DNA of 64,000 nucleotides from Notamacropus eugenii (Eukaryota > Chordata > Mammalia > Diprotodontia > Macropodidae). The notes under the pieces were generated by a model. It was given only the letters and a program-made list of their open reading frames with translations. It made no database searches and was not told the origin of the DNA. The stretch's first letter is position 1, and each line of letters begins with the position of its first letter. The translations under genes were made by a program, and so were the position numbers. The stretch covers positions 25,053,403 to 25,117,402 of the forward strand of contig NC_092878.1 in assembly GCF_028372415.1 (NCBI RefSeq), in the 5' to 3' direction. This document shows positions 1 through 11,339 of the stretch, in pieces.

Positions 1-1032
1 CGAAACTGCTAAATATCCTGCATAAGTGAAATTGTACTATATTTTATTACCTTGTTTCCCTCCCCTCCCCACACATGCTCCCTTTTAAGCATTTGTGGAC
101 ACATGATTATTTCAGAGTTGAGTTTAGAACCAAGAAGTGGAATCATCTTGTTTCCTGAAAAATCAGTGTCTACACTGAATGTCCATTCAGATATTGTCCA
201 TCCCATATTCTTCATGGAAAACCAGCAGCAATAGGCATGCCAGGAATAATTGTGTCCTGGTAACTAGTCCCTCTCCCCTAGTTAACTGGAAGGTCCCTCA
301 TTTTGCCCCTAGGATCCCATCTCACTCAATTCCCATCCTACGTGATCAAGAACAAGGGAAAAAGAAGCTGTTTGTGTAATAGTCAATTGTAAAAGTTTCC
401 AGAGGATATGTTTAAGTAATCCTATTGTCACAAAGGTCTTCAAAGGACCGCCAGCTCAGAGTAGAAGCACACAATAAACACAATAAAGTGATAAATACCA
501 GGAAAGATGAGTCAGACTAACAGATGAGAAGGCAAAACTGTAATAAATGCTGAGTAATACCCAATGCCAGAGTAATAACTAAAAGGCTTGCACACAATGT
601 GTTGGTGATTCTAGGTACAGAAAAACAAGGCCAGTTCAATGCAAGGCAGACAGAAGTGAAAGAGAAGAAAAATCTTCCTATGCAAAAAATATAAAGCTCA
701 GCAAACAAGTAAAAACAATCAAGAATGGGACACTATCAGGGTCTTATATTTACACAGATGTGCCTAAGTGCATAAGAAATAGCTTAGAAAATAATGTTGA
801 GGGCATAACTGTAACCACCACAGATATGACATAGATTCATCACCACTAGATTTTTAGAATATGTTCTCTTTGTCTAAGACTTCGTGTAGCTCACAGAACA
901 AACACGTAAGACTCTCTTAGAGTCACAAGTCACACACAATGGAGCATAAACAAAGACAGTCAGGGATAAGCATACAGGAAATACTAGAACCCTGTAGTCA
1001 TATCATCCACTGAAAAAAAGGTCTTGCCAATC
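1..1032. other. Unrecognised non-coding stretch
   Basis: No repeat family or gene was recognised. Only short open frames (under 70 codons) occur and overlap on both strands, as expected by chance. Mixed AT-rich sequence without tandem structure. Confidence 0.5.
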
Positions 1033-1565
1033 ATTCAAACAGCAAATATTTTTTGTTAAATGCCTACTTTGAAACAGCATTGGGGACATTAGGGGTAAAA
1101 GACAAAACTGAGGCAATTCCTGCACTTAATGAATTAACATTCCCTGGGTAGTAGTGGTGAGATAAGAATAGTCACAGATAAATAAGTACAGCTGGTTGGA
1201 AGATATTAACACCTGGGGGAATTAGGAAAAGCCCATTGAAGGATTGACAGTGGAGCTGAGTCTTGAAGGGAGGAAGGGTTCCAAGCCTTAAGGGAATGGA
1301 GGATAACCAGTATAAAGGCAAAGAGGTGAAAGATAGAATATCCTAATGGGGGACAGAAAGGAAGCCATTTTGAATGGAGTGTAGAGTTTGAGAAGGAAAG
1401 TCATGTGTAATCAGCTTGCAAAGATAAATTAGAGGTACATTGGGAAGAACTAGAAATGCCAGACAGAGGAGTTTGCATTTTATTCTAGACAAATTAAGAA
1501 GCTGCAGAAGCTTTTTGAACAAAGCACTCACATGAACAAATCTGTGCTTTAGGATTTGGCAGCTG
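1033..1565 (-). mobile_element. L2 LINE fragment, antisense
   Basis: Read on the plus strand it starts with the reversed L2 3' end ('aaatgcctactttgaaacag' region). It continues through the usual reversed L2 blocks: 'gagctgagtcttgaaggg', 'ccagacagaggagtttgcat' and 'aaatctgtgctttagga'. The order matches other antisense L2 copies here (22.5, 46.1 and 59.4 kb). It is old and non-coding. Confidence 0.75.
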
Positions 1566-1714
1566 TCTATCCTCCCCTTCAATTTTACTTTTTGCTTTCC
1601 ATCTAACCCTAAATGCCATAATTCTCCCTACTAACATCTAGACTTTTAATTGCTCCACCAACTCCCTGATCACTTTGGAATGTAACATTCATTGTCTTTA
1701 GAGATTATTTTTCA

Positions 1715-1903
1715 TGAATGATACATGTGGAAAGAACACTGCTCCAGGAGTTGGAGGACCTGGGTTCAGGTACCTCTAACACATCCTCCCTGTGTCATTT
1801 TGAGTAAGTCACTCTGCCTCCCTGAGCCAGTTTCCTCATATTTAAAATGAAGGTTTGAACTAAATGACTTCTGAGGTCCCTTCACTTTCTAGCTAAGTTC
1901 TTA
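1715..1903 (+). mobile_element. tRNA-headed CORE SINE (MIR/MON1-like)
   Basis: Shows a degenerate tRNA-derived head with a B-box-like 'gggttcaggtacc', the core 'gtaagtcactctgcctccctgag', then 'tttcctcatatttaaaatga' and the 3' block 'gaactaaatgacttctgagg'. Diverged, with no clear target-site duplication. Confidence 0.7.
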
Positions 1904-1948
1904 GCTTAAGTTGTACAGGGACAAATGCCAAAATTGTCTGGCATAAGA

Positions 1949-2205
1949 GCCCAGTATAGTGGTACCTGCTTGTAGTACCTGCTGTGGAAGAGGTTGAAGC
2001 TAGTAAATCTCCTGGGCTGGCACATCTTTTGAGCTTCTGAGTTCTGAAATGCATCAAGGTTTACCATTAGGGTATCTATACTAAGTTCAGAATTAATGTG
2101 TTGAACCTTTGGCTCAGGTCAGAACCAGAGCAGGTCAAAATTTCCATGCCAATTGGAGTATGATAGGGCCCTTGAGTGATCCTTTGACTTCCAGCCTGGG
2201 CAAGA
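1949..2205 (+). pseudogene. 7SL (SRP) RNA retropseudogene
   Basis: The functional 7SL RNA is the scaffold of the signal recognition particle. This copy keeps the 7SL block order. The 5' Alu-domain start 'ccagtatagtggtacctgc' is followed by 'ttttgagcttctgagttctg', then 'actaagttcagaattaatgtg', the S-domain 'caggtcagaaccagagcagg' and 'tcaaaatttccatgcc', and the 3' Alu-domain end 'cttccagcctgggcaa'. About 20 nt are inserted near the first 'cttgag' block and many bases are substituted, so it is not expected to be functional. It runs straight into an A/G-rich tail that is now a microsatellite. An Alu-like SINE is unlikely because the S domain is present. Confidence 0.8.
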
Positions 2206-2567
2206 AAAGAAGGAAAGAAGGAAGGAAAGGAGAAGGTGGAAGGAAGGAAGGAAGGGAAGAAGGAAGAGAGACAGAGAGGGACATAGGAAAGAAGGAGGGG
2301 GAAGGAAAAGGGAAAGAAGGAAAAGAGAAAGAAAGGAAGGAAAGAAGAAAGGAAGGAAGAGAAAGAAAGAAAAGAAGGAAGGGAGGAAGGAAGAAAGAGA
2401 GAGAGAAAGGAAGGAAGAGAAAGAGAGAGATGGAAGAAGAGAACAAAAGGGAGGGAGGGGAAGAAAGGAAAAAAGTAAAGAAGGAAGAAAGAGAGAAAAA
2501 AGGAAGGAAGGAAGGAAGGAAGGAAGGAAGGAAGGAAGGAAGGAAGGAAGGAAGGAAAGAAGGAAAT
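2204..2567 (+). repeat. (GGAA)n/(GAAA)n purine microsatellite
   Basis: About 360 bp of almost pure purine on the plus strand. The first part is an interrupted GGAA/GAAA/GAGA mix and the last part (about 2500-2560) is nearly perfect GGAA units. It starts where the poly-A tail of the 7SL copy would be. The long open frames on both strands (up to 182 codons) are low-complexity artefacts. Confidence 0.95.
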
Positions 2568-2902
2568 AATTCTCACACATGGCCCTTTTCTTTCTCCTGA
2601 ATCTGTACCTCTTTCTTAAAATTCCTTTTAAGATAACCAGTTCTGGGCCAAGTTTTAACACTAGCAAAAAAGCATTGCTTCTCCCAACTTTTGTGGACTG
2701 ACCAGATAATCCAGATGTTGAAACTTTGTCAAAGCTATAAGTAGGAGCTATTGCCCTTTCCCTCCATCTTATCCACCCAGTCTTCTTGATAATAATAGCA
2801 AAGGCTTTAAAATGGCAAATGAGGGGGAGGAAATAGCAAAATTATTAAGTGACAATTTCTATTCCTTAGTCCATGATGTTAATAAATTTTGAATGCAAAT
2901 CC

Positions 2903-2905
<3 letters not shown>
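2568..2905. other. Unrecognised non-coding stretch
   Basis: Nothing recognised between the purine array and the CA repeat. Confidence 0.45.

Positions 2906-2949
<44 letters not shown>
2906..2949 (+). repeat. (AC)n microsatellite
   Basis: About 22 uninterrupted AC dinucleotides, preceded by 'ccca' and followed by 'aattttaaac'. Length and purity suggest it is polymorphic. Confidence 0.97.
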
Positions 2950-2950
<1 letters not shown>

Positions 2951-3734
2951 TTTTAAACATTCATAATGGTCACAGTACATTGAATTGATTTTGGCTGCCG
3001 GGACATTAATCAGTTTTTGTTTCTTCCAGTTTTCACAATCTTGATTATAAATAGTCTCAATCAACAAGACACCCTCATTGAGTTATCACCTTTCTCATAG
3101 AGTTTTACATATAATCATCTCCTCCAGACTCAGTGCTTCTCCCCTTTCTCTACCCTACTCTAGCATGGGCTATCCAGCACTAGCTTCAGATCAACAACAG
3201 GTAGGTTCTTGGAACTGGCCCACTAATTTGTGAGCTCAGGGACCACCCCTTGAACCATCTGGAGATGCATTCTTGGTGAGGTAAGAGACTTAGCCCTTGC
3301 TTTTTTCTGGGATTAACAAAGCACAATATAATTTACAAGTGTTGGATGATGCCTGAAACATCTTTGTGCTCAGTAACCTTTGGTTATGATGGCTAAGCTA
3401 AGATTCTGAATATTCTGACATTCCAACCATCTGTTCCTGATTCATTGATGTTAATTCTATAAACAAAGTTGTGCAAGAGGTTTTAGACGTCCAAGAAACC
3501 TCAGCTTCCTAGATATTGATTCTGGGTTTTTCCCCAGAAAAAGAGAAGTATGAATCTCTGCTCTGATCTTGAACCAAAGACCTAAGAAATATGAGTGGTT
3601 CTGTATTTGGCCCCTACACAGTCTGACTCTTCAAAATACTAAAGTAAGGCAGGGGATAGAGAGTTGAACCATTAGGGTTCTAGTCCTAGACTTAATTTTA
3701 AATGGCTTTATAGTTGCCTCAGAGCAGGTGATAA
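2950..3734. other. Unrecognised non-coding stretch
   Basis: No repeat family, RNA gene or plausible reading frame recognised. Confidence 0.45.
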
Positions 3735-3955
3735 GATGTAATATGGTGGACTTCCAAGTCAAGACCTGAATTCAAATCCTGCCCCAGATACTTATTAGCT
3801 GTGCAATCCTGGGCAAGTTATTTAATCAATATGGGTCTCCATTTCCTTATCTGTAAAATAAGGATAATAATAGTTCCTGCCTCCTATGGTTATTGGGGGG
3901 ATAGGTATATAAAGCATGGAAAGCTTTATATAAATATTAGCTAGTATTATTGTAA
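3735..3955 (+). mobile_element. CORE SINE (MIR/MON1-like), near full length
   Basis: Head with 'gaattcaaatcctgcc', core 'agctgtgcaatcctgggcaag', 'tatctgtaaaataaggataa', then the 3' tail 'agctttatataaatattagc' ending in a TATT-type tail. The 3' tail marks the long MIR/MON1-like form. Confidence 0.85.
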
Positions 3956-4075
3956 CCTTGAGAAAGTCACTTCACTTCTATGGGTTTAGTTTTTTTCATC
4001 TGTACAATTATGAGATTGGACTAGATGATTTCTAAGGCTCCTTTAGGTTCTGACTTTAGAATTCTTTGATGAAGT
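3956..4075 (+). mobile_element. CORE SINE fragment, head missing
   Basis: Starts in the core ('gagaaagtcacttcacttct') and continues through 'catctgtacaattatgagat' to 'ctagatgatttctaaggctc'. It abuts the previous SINE tail to tail-of-core, so the two were probably independent insertions. Confidence 0.65.
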
Positions 4076-4379
4076 CCTTAATTTTAGTTATTCTGTTATT
4101 TAATGATATTAAAATCCCTTCTAGCTCATGATGACAAAACAATCTAAGAGGGAATGAGAAGCAAAGCTACTATTCATCTATTGATTAGCAGAAAAATGAG
4201 CATAATGTCTAACCTGGATGACAGTTCTAGCCTGTTTTCTTGTGGACACTGGCCCAGGGAGTATATCCAGGGGCATGATGGGAAAAGAAGCAAGCAGAAC
4301 TCACTTCCAACAGAGAATCCAATTAGTTACCTGAGATCTCACAAGCCAACAGCAACCATCAGAAGTGGTAGAGCTTAAG

Positions 4380-4470
4380 GGATTGTTCCATTTTTTTTGT
4401 ATCCCCAGCATCTAGTAAAATGGCTGACATAGAGTATACACTTAATAAATTCTTCTTGATTATTTGATTA
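4380..4470 (+). mobile_element. L2 LINE 3'-end fragment
   Basis: Contains the L2 3' signature 'tatccccagcatctagtaaa', then 'tgacatagagtatacactta' and 'ataaattcttcttgatt'. Only the last ~90 bp of the element remain. Confidence 0.6.
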
Positions 4471-4739
4471 AAGGGAGGACAAATGATCTGTAGAGTTGGA
4501 TGTTAGTAGCTGTTGACATTCACTGTAACGAAAGTCCCAACCATTTCATTCTGAGTTTACCTAAAGGTAGCAAATAAAGTCAGGGATATAGCCCATTGTA
4601 TTCTATCAGTGAAGCTACATGTTTTAAAAAGGGGAAGAATGGAAACTCCATGTGAAACCTCTTGGCGATAATAATACTGATGATATTAATTAATAGCATT
4701 AACTGTTGCTCATGTAGTTGTTTTTATTAATAATAATTA

Positions 4740-4975
4740 ATTTTATTATTGTAACTAACATTTATATAGTACCTACTAAACGCCAGGCATTGTGCAAAAT
4801 GCTATTCTCAGTTGATCCTCATAATAACCCTGGGAAGCAGGTGCTGTTATTATCCCCGTTTTACAGATGAGACGGAAGTTAAGTGATTTGCTCAGGATCA
4901 CATAGCTAACAAGTGTCGAAGGCTGGATCTGAACTCAGATCTTTCTGACTTCAAGTCCAGTACCACCTAGATGGC
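4740..4975 (-). mobile_element. CORE SINE (MIR/THER1-like), antisense
   Basis: On the plus strand it reads as the reversed element: 'gtacctactaaacgccaggc', 'ttatccccgttttacagatg', 'ttaagtgatttgctcagg', 'tcacatagctaacaagtg', 'ctgaactcagatctttctga' and the reversed head 'gtccagtaccacctag'. Confidence 0.85.
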
Positions 4976-5535
4976 AGAATATTACAGGTCTGGAAAGTCT
5001 GCTTGCCTGGGTGGCTATCCCTATATACCTAAATTTGCGTCACTCTGCCCTGTGTCATGTGTATTCTTAGAGGAGGTTATTTATTGGGCCATGCCATAAT
5101 CTGCTTGAAGTCTTAGTTCCAGAATGTACCAAAAGACTTGACAGTGATGGCTTTGTGTTATAAATGCAGAGATAATGGTGTTCTTGACAAAATCTAAGCC
5201 TTTCTCTAGCTTCCAAGACAAATCTATATCACAGGTCATGGGACCCTGATCACACAATGATCTGCTAGCAATAATTCATGGATGAAGTGAACAAATGTAC
5301 ATATAATACCCATATAAAAATACAAGCAATATATATTCCACTTATAGGATCATAGAAGCATCTCCCGTGGAAGGTCTACAAGCACCCTCAACCAAGATTT
5401 GTTTCTCTTGAAGCGACCATTGTTTCCTGATCCATATCCCAGTGGTCAAGGGAATGGTTTGACACCTCCCTAGGGCAGTGTAAATTGGTTTTTGGTTTTT
5501 TTTAAACTTGTCCTTTAAAACATATAGCAACTTTC
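4976..5535. other. Unrecognised non-coding stretch
   Basis: No family recognised. The last ~80 bp may be older L1 sequence continuous with the next feature, but similarity is too weak to extend the call. Confidence 0.4.
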
Positions 5536-6115
5536 TTTGTGGTGGCTAAAAACTAGAAATCAAAGGGATACCCATCCATTGGGGAATGCCTGAATAAATC
5601 ATGGTATATGGATGTAATGAAATACTATTGTGCTATAAGAAATGATGAACAGGAAGATTTCAACTGATGCTGAGTAAAAGGAGCACAACCAGGAGACCTT
5701 TGTACACAGCAACAACCACAGTGTGTGAGGAATTTTTCTGGTAGAGTTAGTCCTTCGTAGCAATGCAAGGATCTAAAAATTTCCCAATGGACTTTTGAGG
5801 CAAAATGCCTTCTCCATCCAGAGAAAGAACTACGGAACTGGATCACAGAATGAAGCAGACCATTTTTTTTGTATTATGTTTTGTTTTGTTTTGTTTTGTT
5901 TTATAGTTTCTCCCATCCATTCTAATTCTTATATTCAACACAACTAAGGTGAAAATGTATTTGAATGTATGTGTAGAACCTATATAAGATTGCATGCCAT
6001 CTCAGGGAGGGAGTAGGGAGGAAGGAAGAAAAGAGCAGGAAGGAGAGGGAAAAAATCTAAGATATATAGAAGTGATTGTAGAACACTGAAAACAAATAAA
6101 ATAATTTTAAAAAAC
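5536..6115 (+). mobile_element. L1 LINE 3' end (3' UTR), 5'-truncated
   Basis: Follows the marsupial L1 3' UTR in order: 'gtggtggctaaaaactagaa', 'cattggggaatgcctgaa', 'gtaatgaaatactattgtgc', 'gagaaagaactacggaactg', a T-rich block, 'gattgcatgccatctcaggg', an A/G-rich block and 'aaataaaataatttt' at the 3' end. Non-coding. Confidence 0.85.
5876..5903 (+). repeat. (TTTTG)n short array
   Basis: Five copies of TTTTG inside the T-rich block of the L1 3' UTR, probably expanded after insertion. Confidence 0.9.
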
Positions 6116-7140
6116 CCTCCTCAAGAGACTTGGCAAAGGTGACCTTCACTATATACCGATTATGTAAGATGGGTGGAATGGGTAGCCTGGATTAGGACAT
6201 TCCTCTGATAGAAAAGAGGAGCCCCTTTCTTTGGTACTGTCTGCTGTTAAGGTGAAATTCCTGGCTAGTTAAGTGGTAGTACCTTTGAAAACAGAACACT
6301 GTCATGCTGAGAATTTTTCATGAATGATGCTGTCAGCTTATGTAAATTAATTCTACCAGCTAAGAGTCCTTGGGACTTGAAGGAGCTGGTACTGATGAAA
6401 ATATTTAGAACCATCAAGCTATGGATTTTTTAGTGGGGAATCCTCTACTTGGATGGTGGGCAACCTTACTTCACAAGATAATTCAGCTGAATGACCATTT
6501 AGAAGACAGGAAAAGGGTATGGGTTGGGGCTCAGGAAAAGTTGACAGTCATTGAGGTGGCTGATGATTCCTGAGTCCTGACAGACAATTCTTTCATGGAA
6601 GAGTGACTCATAGAAAGTATTCTATTGATTATACTCATATCTTTTCTTCACAGTCCAAGTCAAAGAAGAAAATGTGCCTAGTTTCCAAGCAGCAAGCAGT
6701 ACAGTCACAAATTAACAAAATTCCCCAGGGACATGCACACCACCACTGCCCTGGCAGCCAATCCCAAGAGGAGAGTGACCAGCCGAGTACACAAATACAC
6801 ACAGGAGGAACATACTTGAGGCTCCTAGTCATTGCAAATATATGGTCTCGTCATGCCCACAGACTTCTCCTGGACCCTTTCTTTGCTTTGTCATTTCACG
6901 TAATAGTCTCTCAGCAAACTCAGAACTATAATGACCAGCTTCCTCTACAGATGAATGAGAAACAATATCCTGTCTCTATCAATCCTTATTTGTTAACCAT
7001 GGCATGGGAGTGTAGTCTTCTTTCACAACTTGTTTCCTGGTTGACCCCTTCCCTTTACTCCCAAGGTCAGCACCCTAACAAGGGACCAAGTTCAGGCACT
7101 CACTACCTCTTGTCTGGACTTTTCAGTTGGTACCCCATCT
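6116..7140. other. Unrecognised stretch with a 200-codon open frame
   Basis: No repeat was recognised. A plus-strand open frame spans 6603-7205, but its last ~65 bp lie in L2 sequence. Its predicted product shows no domain, signal peptide or conserved motif that I recognise, and there is no splice or poly-A context supporting a gene. Most likely chance. Confidence 0.4.
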
Positions 7141-7745
7141 TCCATTCTCTCTCCCTCTCCATTCCACACAGTGGCTATGATATTATTCCTGAATCAAAAC
7201 TCTGATTGTGTCATTTTTCTACCCAAAATCCTTTGGCATCTACCTACAACTCTTAGGTTGAAGTATAAAATCCTTATCTTACCATTTAAAGCCATTCTCA
7301 ATCTGATTCCTAGAAACCTACCCTTCCCAATATACTTAATGTTACTTGTACCTTTTTACATGTTCTCTGTTCCAGACAAAATTACCTAATTTCTCTTCCT
7401 CAGACTTGACATGCAGTCTCCCACCATTATGACCTTGCACAAACTGTCCCCCATGCCTAGAACACACTCCCTTTTCACCTTTCCTCTAAGTCCATATCTT
7501 CTTTTATGGCTCAACTCAAGTATGCCTTTCTATATAAACCTTTTCTATTCCCTCAGCTATTCATGTTCCCTTCCTTCTCAAATTATTATGTATTTATAGC
7601 TCTGGGTGCAGGTTTCCCCATCCCATTACTCCCAACTGCGGAATAACGTAAGTTCCATGAGGGCAAGGACTATAATGGTTTTGTTCTAGTATCCCAGTTC
7701 ATAACAGTGCCTTTTTATAGTTAGTTCCTAATAGGTCTTTGGATA
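7141..7745 (+). mobile_element. L2 LINE 3' region, sense
   Basis: Clear L2 ORF2 C-terminal and 3' UTR order: 'tctgattgtgtcatttttct', 'ttaaagccattctcaatctg', 'catgcctagaacacactccc', 'catgagggcaaggactataa' and 'tataacagtgcc'-type 3' end near 7705. Frames are broken. Confidence 0.85.
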
Positions 7746-9225
7746 GTTTAATTCAACTGGGGCTACTGATAGCTGGGGTTACTTTCCTACCCCGTAGCTC
7801 AACTTTAGAGGATGGGCCAGAGCAAAATTAATAATTCAAGATCCAAAATGCCATACATTTCTCAATCTACTCTTAGTACTCTATAAACTACTATTTGTCA
7901 TACAATTACTGAGGGCTTCCTATTTTTCAGATGAGCAAACTAGAGTGGAGAGTCTTGGGGAGGAATTTCTTGAATTACATGATAAAATAGATGTAGATAT
8001 GAGACAAACCAGGAACTGTGGTATAATGCTGGAGGTGTGAGGGGGAGGGGGGGTGTAGAAGAACAAAGGTCACCATTCTTTTCCATCTTCTCCAACCAGC
8101 TCAGCCCTAGTCATTTGCACAGAACACAAAAACATCATGGAGAAGTTATAAAACATTTCCTCACTACAGTATCACTCATCTTTTATGGTTGAAGAAGAGT
8201 GTGGTAATGTTTGTCTAAGTCACAGGATGTGATAAAACTAAAATAAGTTTCTAACCATTAGTCTTTTGAGAGTTGAACTGAGGAATACAGAAAAGGCAGT
8301 AAACGATTGAGGAAGAGTAGATTCAGAAAAAAAATTTAGAAGACTTCAAAGAGTAAACATTATCTTCATGTGGTCATCTATTCTGCTGCCAATAAGAAGA
8401 CCTTCTTCTCCATTAGTTGAGAGAACTGACTGAGCAGAGATGTAACCCCCTTTGGAAAGGAAGGAACATGAACACAGGAACACCTAGGAGATACAGTACA
8501 GAGTAGAAGGTGGCCCTGAAGATAACTCCTCAGTGTAACTGAGTCTCAATTAAAGCCTAAATAATCAATCTAATGGCTATACCTTTCCTCTTCTGGGGAG
8601 AAATTTACTAATTGTAGTACTTCCCTTCTCCCTGAATAGTAGAGGTGGCTGACAGATCTAAAGAGAGGCTTACGAATCATGGCATCCCTTATAGCATGGT
8701 CAGGGTATTAGGTAATACTAACGAATTTTAGGTATATGAAGACCACCTTTAATAAATATGTGACAACCAGCAGGGAGTATCAGAGAGCATTACTTGGTGG
8801 AAAACAGGACCATCAGAAATAACGTAAAGACATTGTCTGCAGATATCAATAGCCCTGAAGTATCAGGGAAGTGAATTGTCTTTCCACATATATGTCCTAG
8901 TACAGTCTTGTGTGTTTTTTGCTCTAACTTCACGTCCTCCCTATGTGCTCATGGCTCACGTATCATCCCTATGAAGGTCCACTCTTCCTACTAGGTTTGT
9001 ATACTTTTGTGGGGCAAAAACTTAAGGTTCAAAAGGGAAGGAAGTAGAGAAGTGTTCTGTTATTGTTTTATTGCCAAGTTATTTCATTAAAAAGTATTTT
9101 TTCTCTGAACTAAATGTGTCTTCTGGATGGCTAGTAACAGTAAACACATTGGTGGGGGCCTGTAAGATACATCCTGCAAGGCCTTTCTGGCTTTGAGACC
9201 AGTTCTTTATCCAGTATTCTCTCTA
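7746..9225. other. Repeat-poor unrecognised stretch
   Basis: About 1.5 kb without a recognised repeat or gene. It contains one G-rich run near 8040-8054 and ordinary AT-rich sequence otherwise. Such repeat-poor islands are candidates for constrained non-coding DNA, but nothing here shows function directly. Confidence 0.4.
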
Positions 9226-9310
9226 TGGAGGATTTTTGTTTGTTTTTAAGGACAAAGGAGATCTGGACATGTTTGTAGCCAGCAGGGAATGAGCCAATAG
9301 ATAGTAATTA
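9226..9310 (-). mobile_element. L2 LINE internal fragment, antisense
   Basis: Contains the reversed L2 ORF2 block 'gacatgtttgtagccagcag' followed by 'gaatgagccaatagatag', a segment well upstream of the L2 3' end. Short and diverged. Confidence 0.6.
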
Positions 9311-10445
9311 CCTCATCGTAACTCCTTTCCTTCCTATATATGGTGGTTAATTTTATAGTAAGGGAATTGAACTTAAAGATCCATTTATGATCTAATAATA
9401 ACTTTTGGAACCTACTACTTCTCGTCTCATTCATTAATTGATCTTAGTTTTTCTTAGGTTTTCTGACTCTTTTCATGTCTCTGACTCCTATTTATTTCAA
9501 CACTTTCCCCTGCCTTCTACACTTAAAAGCAAAAAAGGTACCTAGAATTTGGGGTAGATTTCTGGTGGTCTACAGCTTCATGGCCCTGAGTATTATAAAG
9601 ACAAAGAGAAAAAATATTCTTGGAGCCTACTAGCTTCCTGCATTAGTTTCTCTAACACCTATCTGCAGTCAATGCATCATAAGCATGGAACAGGAAACTC
9701 TTCTTGACAACCATATAAGAAGGTCACCTTGAACATCCTAAGAATTTATAATAAAATAATTCTTCTTTATGTGGATGGCACGATCATATACTGGTTTCCT
9801 CTTTTATTCAGCAAAACTAACTGATCCTGGTAGGTGAATGTGGAAGGAAAGTGATAAAAGACAAAATAATCAAGGAAGTGAAATCACCTTCTCTCTGGCT
9901 ACGCTGGAGTACAAAGAGAACATATCTAAGGCCAACATCCCTGAGGAAACTCCAGGAACAGACTAATCCCTTTCTTCACACTTGCCTTCAAGGCTTTTTG
10001 GTTAAGATGTTACCCAGAAGCCTTATCTTCACATTTCTTGGCTCTAGGTTAGGTTGAGTCAGACCTAGAGGACTGTTTTTTTGCAAAGATGAACCAGCTT
10101 TGTGTCTAGACATGCATGTATGTATTCCAGAGAATGTTCTAATGACCAAGGTCAAGGAGGAACCAGGGGCAGAGTGCCAGACATGGCACGTGGGATCATT
10201 TGCTTAACTTCATGTCAGGGAAGAAAATGGCAAAAAATGAGCAAATGGACATTTGTAATGGTTCTAACCTAAAAAAGCTTGGGATTTATGAGGTAAGACC
10301 TACTTTTGAGTTCAGTCCGCAGGGAAAAGTGTTAAGTACTAGAAGTAGATATTAGCTAGGGACCTAAAGAGAATCACAAACCTTAGGGAGCATGTAGGTC
10401 AAATAATGTATGAGGAAGGAGAAGCAGAGGGGCACCAAAGTCAGA
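9311..10445. other. Unrecognised non-coding stretch
   Basis: No family or gene recognised. A 68-codon open frame at 9851-10057 has no recognisable features. Confidence 0.4.
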
Positions 10446-10610
10446 GGATCATAAAATTAGAGCTGGAATGGATTTTAAAGGCTCTTTAGTCAACCCCCTG
10501 CATATAATAAATCTTAGAACCAGACCCAAGCAGAGAAGAAATCATTATTGAGATCACCTTTCTACTGGCTCGTTCTCCTCTGGCCACAAACATAACTAGG
10601 TTCTTCCTAT
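10446..10610 (-). mobile_element. L3/CR1-like or THER-type relic, antisense
   Basis: Starts 'gatcataaaattagagctgg' and 'tctttagtcaaccccctgca', the reversed 3' end shared by CR1/L3-type LINEs and some THER SINEs. The rest is too diverged to decide between them. Confidence 0.45.
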
Positions 10611-10611
10611 C

Positions 10612-10850
10612 CTTAGAAAACTCTTAGTATAATGGATAAATAACCAGCCTCAACACATGAAAGACTTAAGTTCAAGTCTCACTTCGGACACATACTGGCT
10701 GTGTGATTCTGGACAAGTCCCTCAACCCCTCAGGACTCTAAGCAGCTCCCTAAAACCATTCATCGCAGAGAAGGTGCTGGTCTGCATTTGAAGAGAGAAT
10801 TTCCCCACCTGGGAATTCCATATGTAAATGAAAACACATGCCTAGTCCTT
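10612..10850 (+). mobile_element. tRNA-headed SINE, marsupial subtype with distinct tail
   Basis: Head 'agtataatggataaataacc', B box 'aagttcaagtctcacttc', core 'ggctgtgtgattctggacaa'. Then comes a tail unlike MIR: 'aggactctaagcagctccct', 'cgcagagaaggtgctggtct', 'tttccccacctgggaattcc'. A related tail occurs at 42295-42350. The family is probably a WALLSI/WSINE-like marsupial SINE. Confidence 0.75.
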
Positions 10851-11164
10851 CTTCCCATCCCTATCCCCACCCCCATGCCCCTGCCATCCCCTCTAGTTAT
10901 CATATTTTATATATCTTCCTTTTTAGAGTCAAACTCTTAGGAGAAGCTGTCTACATCCATTGCCCAAATTCTCCCATCTCAACATCTTCAAATCTGACTT
11001 TTGACTTCATCACTCACGTGAAATTTCTCTCTCCAAAGTAAGCAAAAATCTCTTAATTGCCAGCTCTAATGGTCTTTTTCTCAGTTCTCGTCCTTCTTAA
11101 ACCTCTTCACAGCATTTGACACTGTTGAAAACTATTTCTACCTAGATGTTCGCTCACAGGAACT
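10851..11164 (+). mobile_element. L2 LINE, 5' part of a mosaic copy
   Basis: L2 ORF2 remnants: 'aatttctctctccaaagtaa', 'tctcttaattgccagctcta', 'gtccttcttaaacctcttca' and 'cagcatttgacactgttgaa'. The copy continues after an L1 piece at 11340. The first ~80 bp are only weakly L2-like. Confidence 0.75.
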
Positions 11165-11339
11165 ATACGAACAAAAGTATTTTTTTAAATTATACAAATA
11201 AAATCAGATTTAAATAGTTGGAGAATTATTAATTGCTCATGAGTAGGTAGGGCCAACATAATAAAAATCAAAATTTTATCTAAACGAATTTATATATTCA
11301 ATGTCATCCCAATTAAATTTCCCCTTTGAGTTTTCACAA
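11165..11339 (+). mobile_element. L1 ORF2 internal fragment
   Basis: Matches the L1 reverse-transcriptase C-terminal part: 'aatagttggagaattattaa', 'ttgctcatgagtaggtaggg', 'ccaacataataaaaatca' and 'tcaatgtcatcccaattaa'. It separates two collinear L2 blocks. It lacks an L1 3' end, so simple target-primed insertion does not explain it fully. Confidence 0.75.

Noticed and set aside
2204..2567. CRISPR or satellite array
   Set aside because: No spacer structure; simple tetranucleotide repeats only.
2076..2667. Several 100-182 codon open frames on both strands
   Set aside because: They are translations of the GGAA/GAAA array and its flanks; repetitive Lys/Glu/Gly/Arg or Phe/Leu/Pro/Ser runs.
6603..7205. 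200-codon open frame as a possible gene
   Set aside because: Its end lies in L2 sequence, no domain is visible, and nothing suggests splicing or polyadenylation.
8031..8056. G-rich run as a G-quadruplex
   Set aside because: Effectively two long G runs, not four separated runs with normal loops.
10612..10700. Functional tRNA genes within SINE heads
   Set aside because: SINE heads keep only A- and B-box-like pieces, lack cloverleaf pairing, and continue into SINE core sequence.
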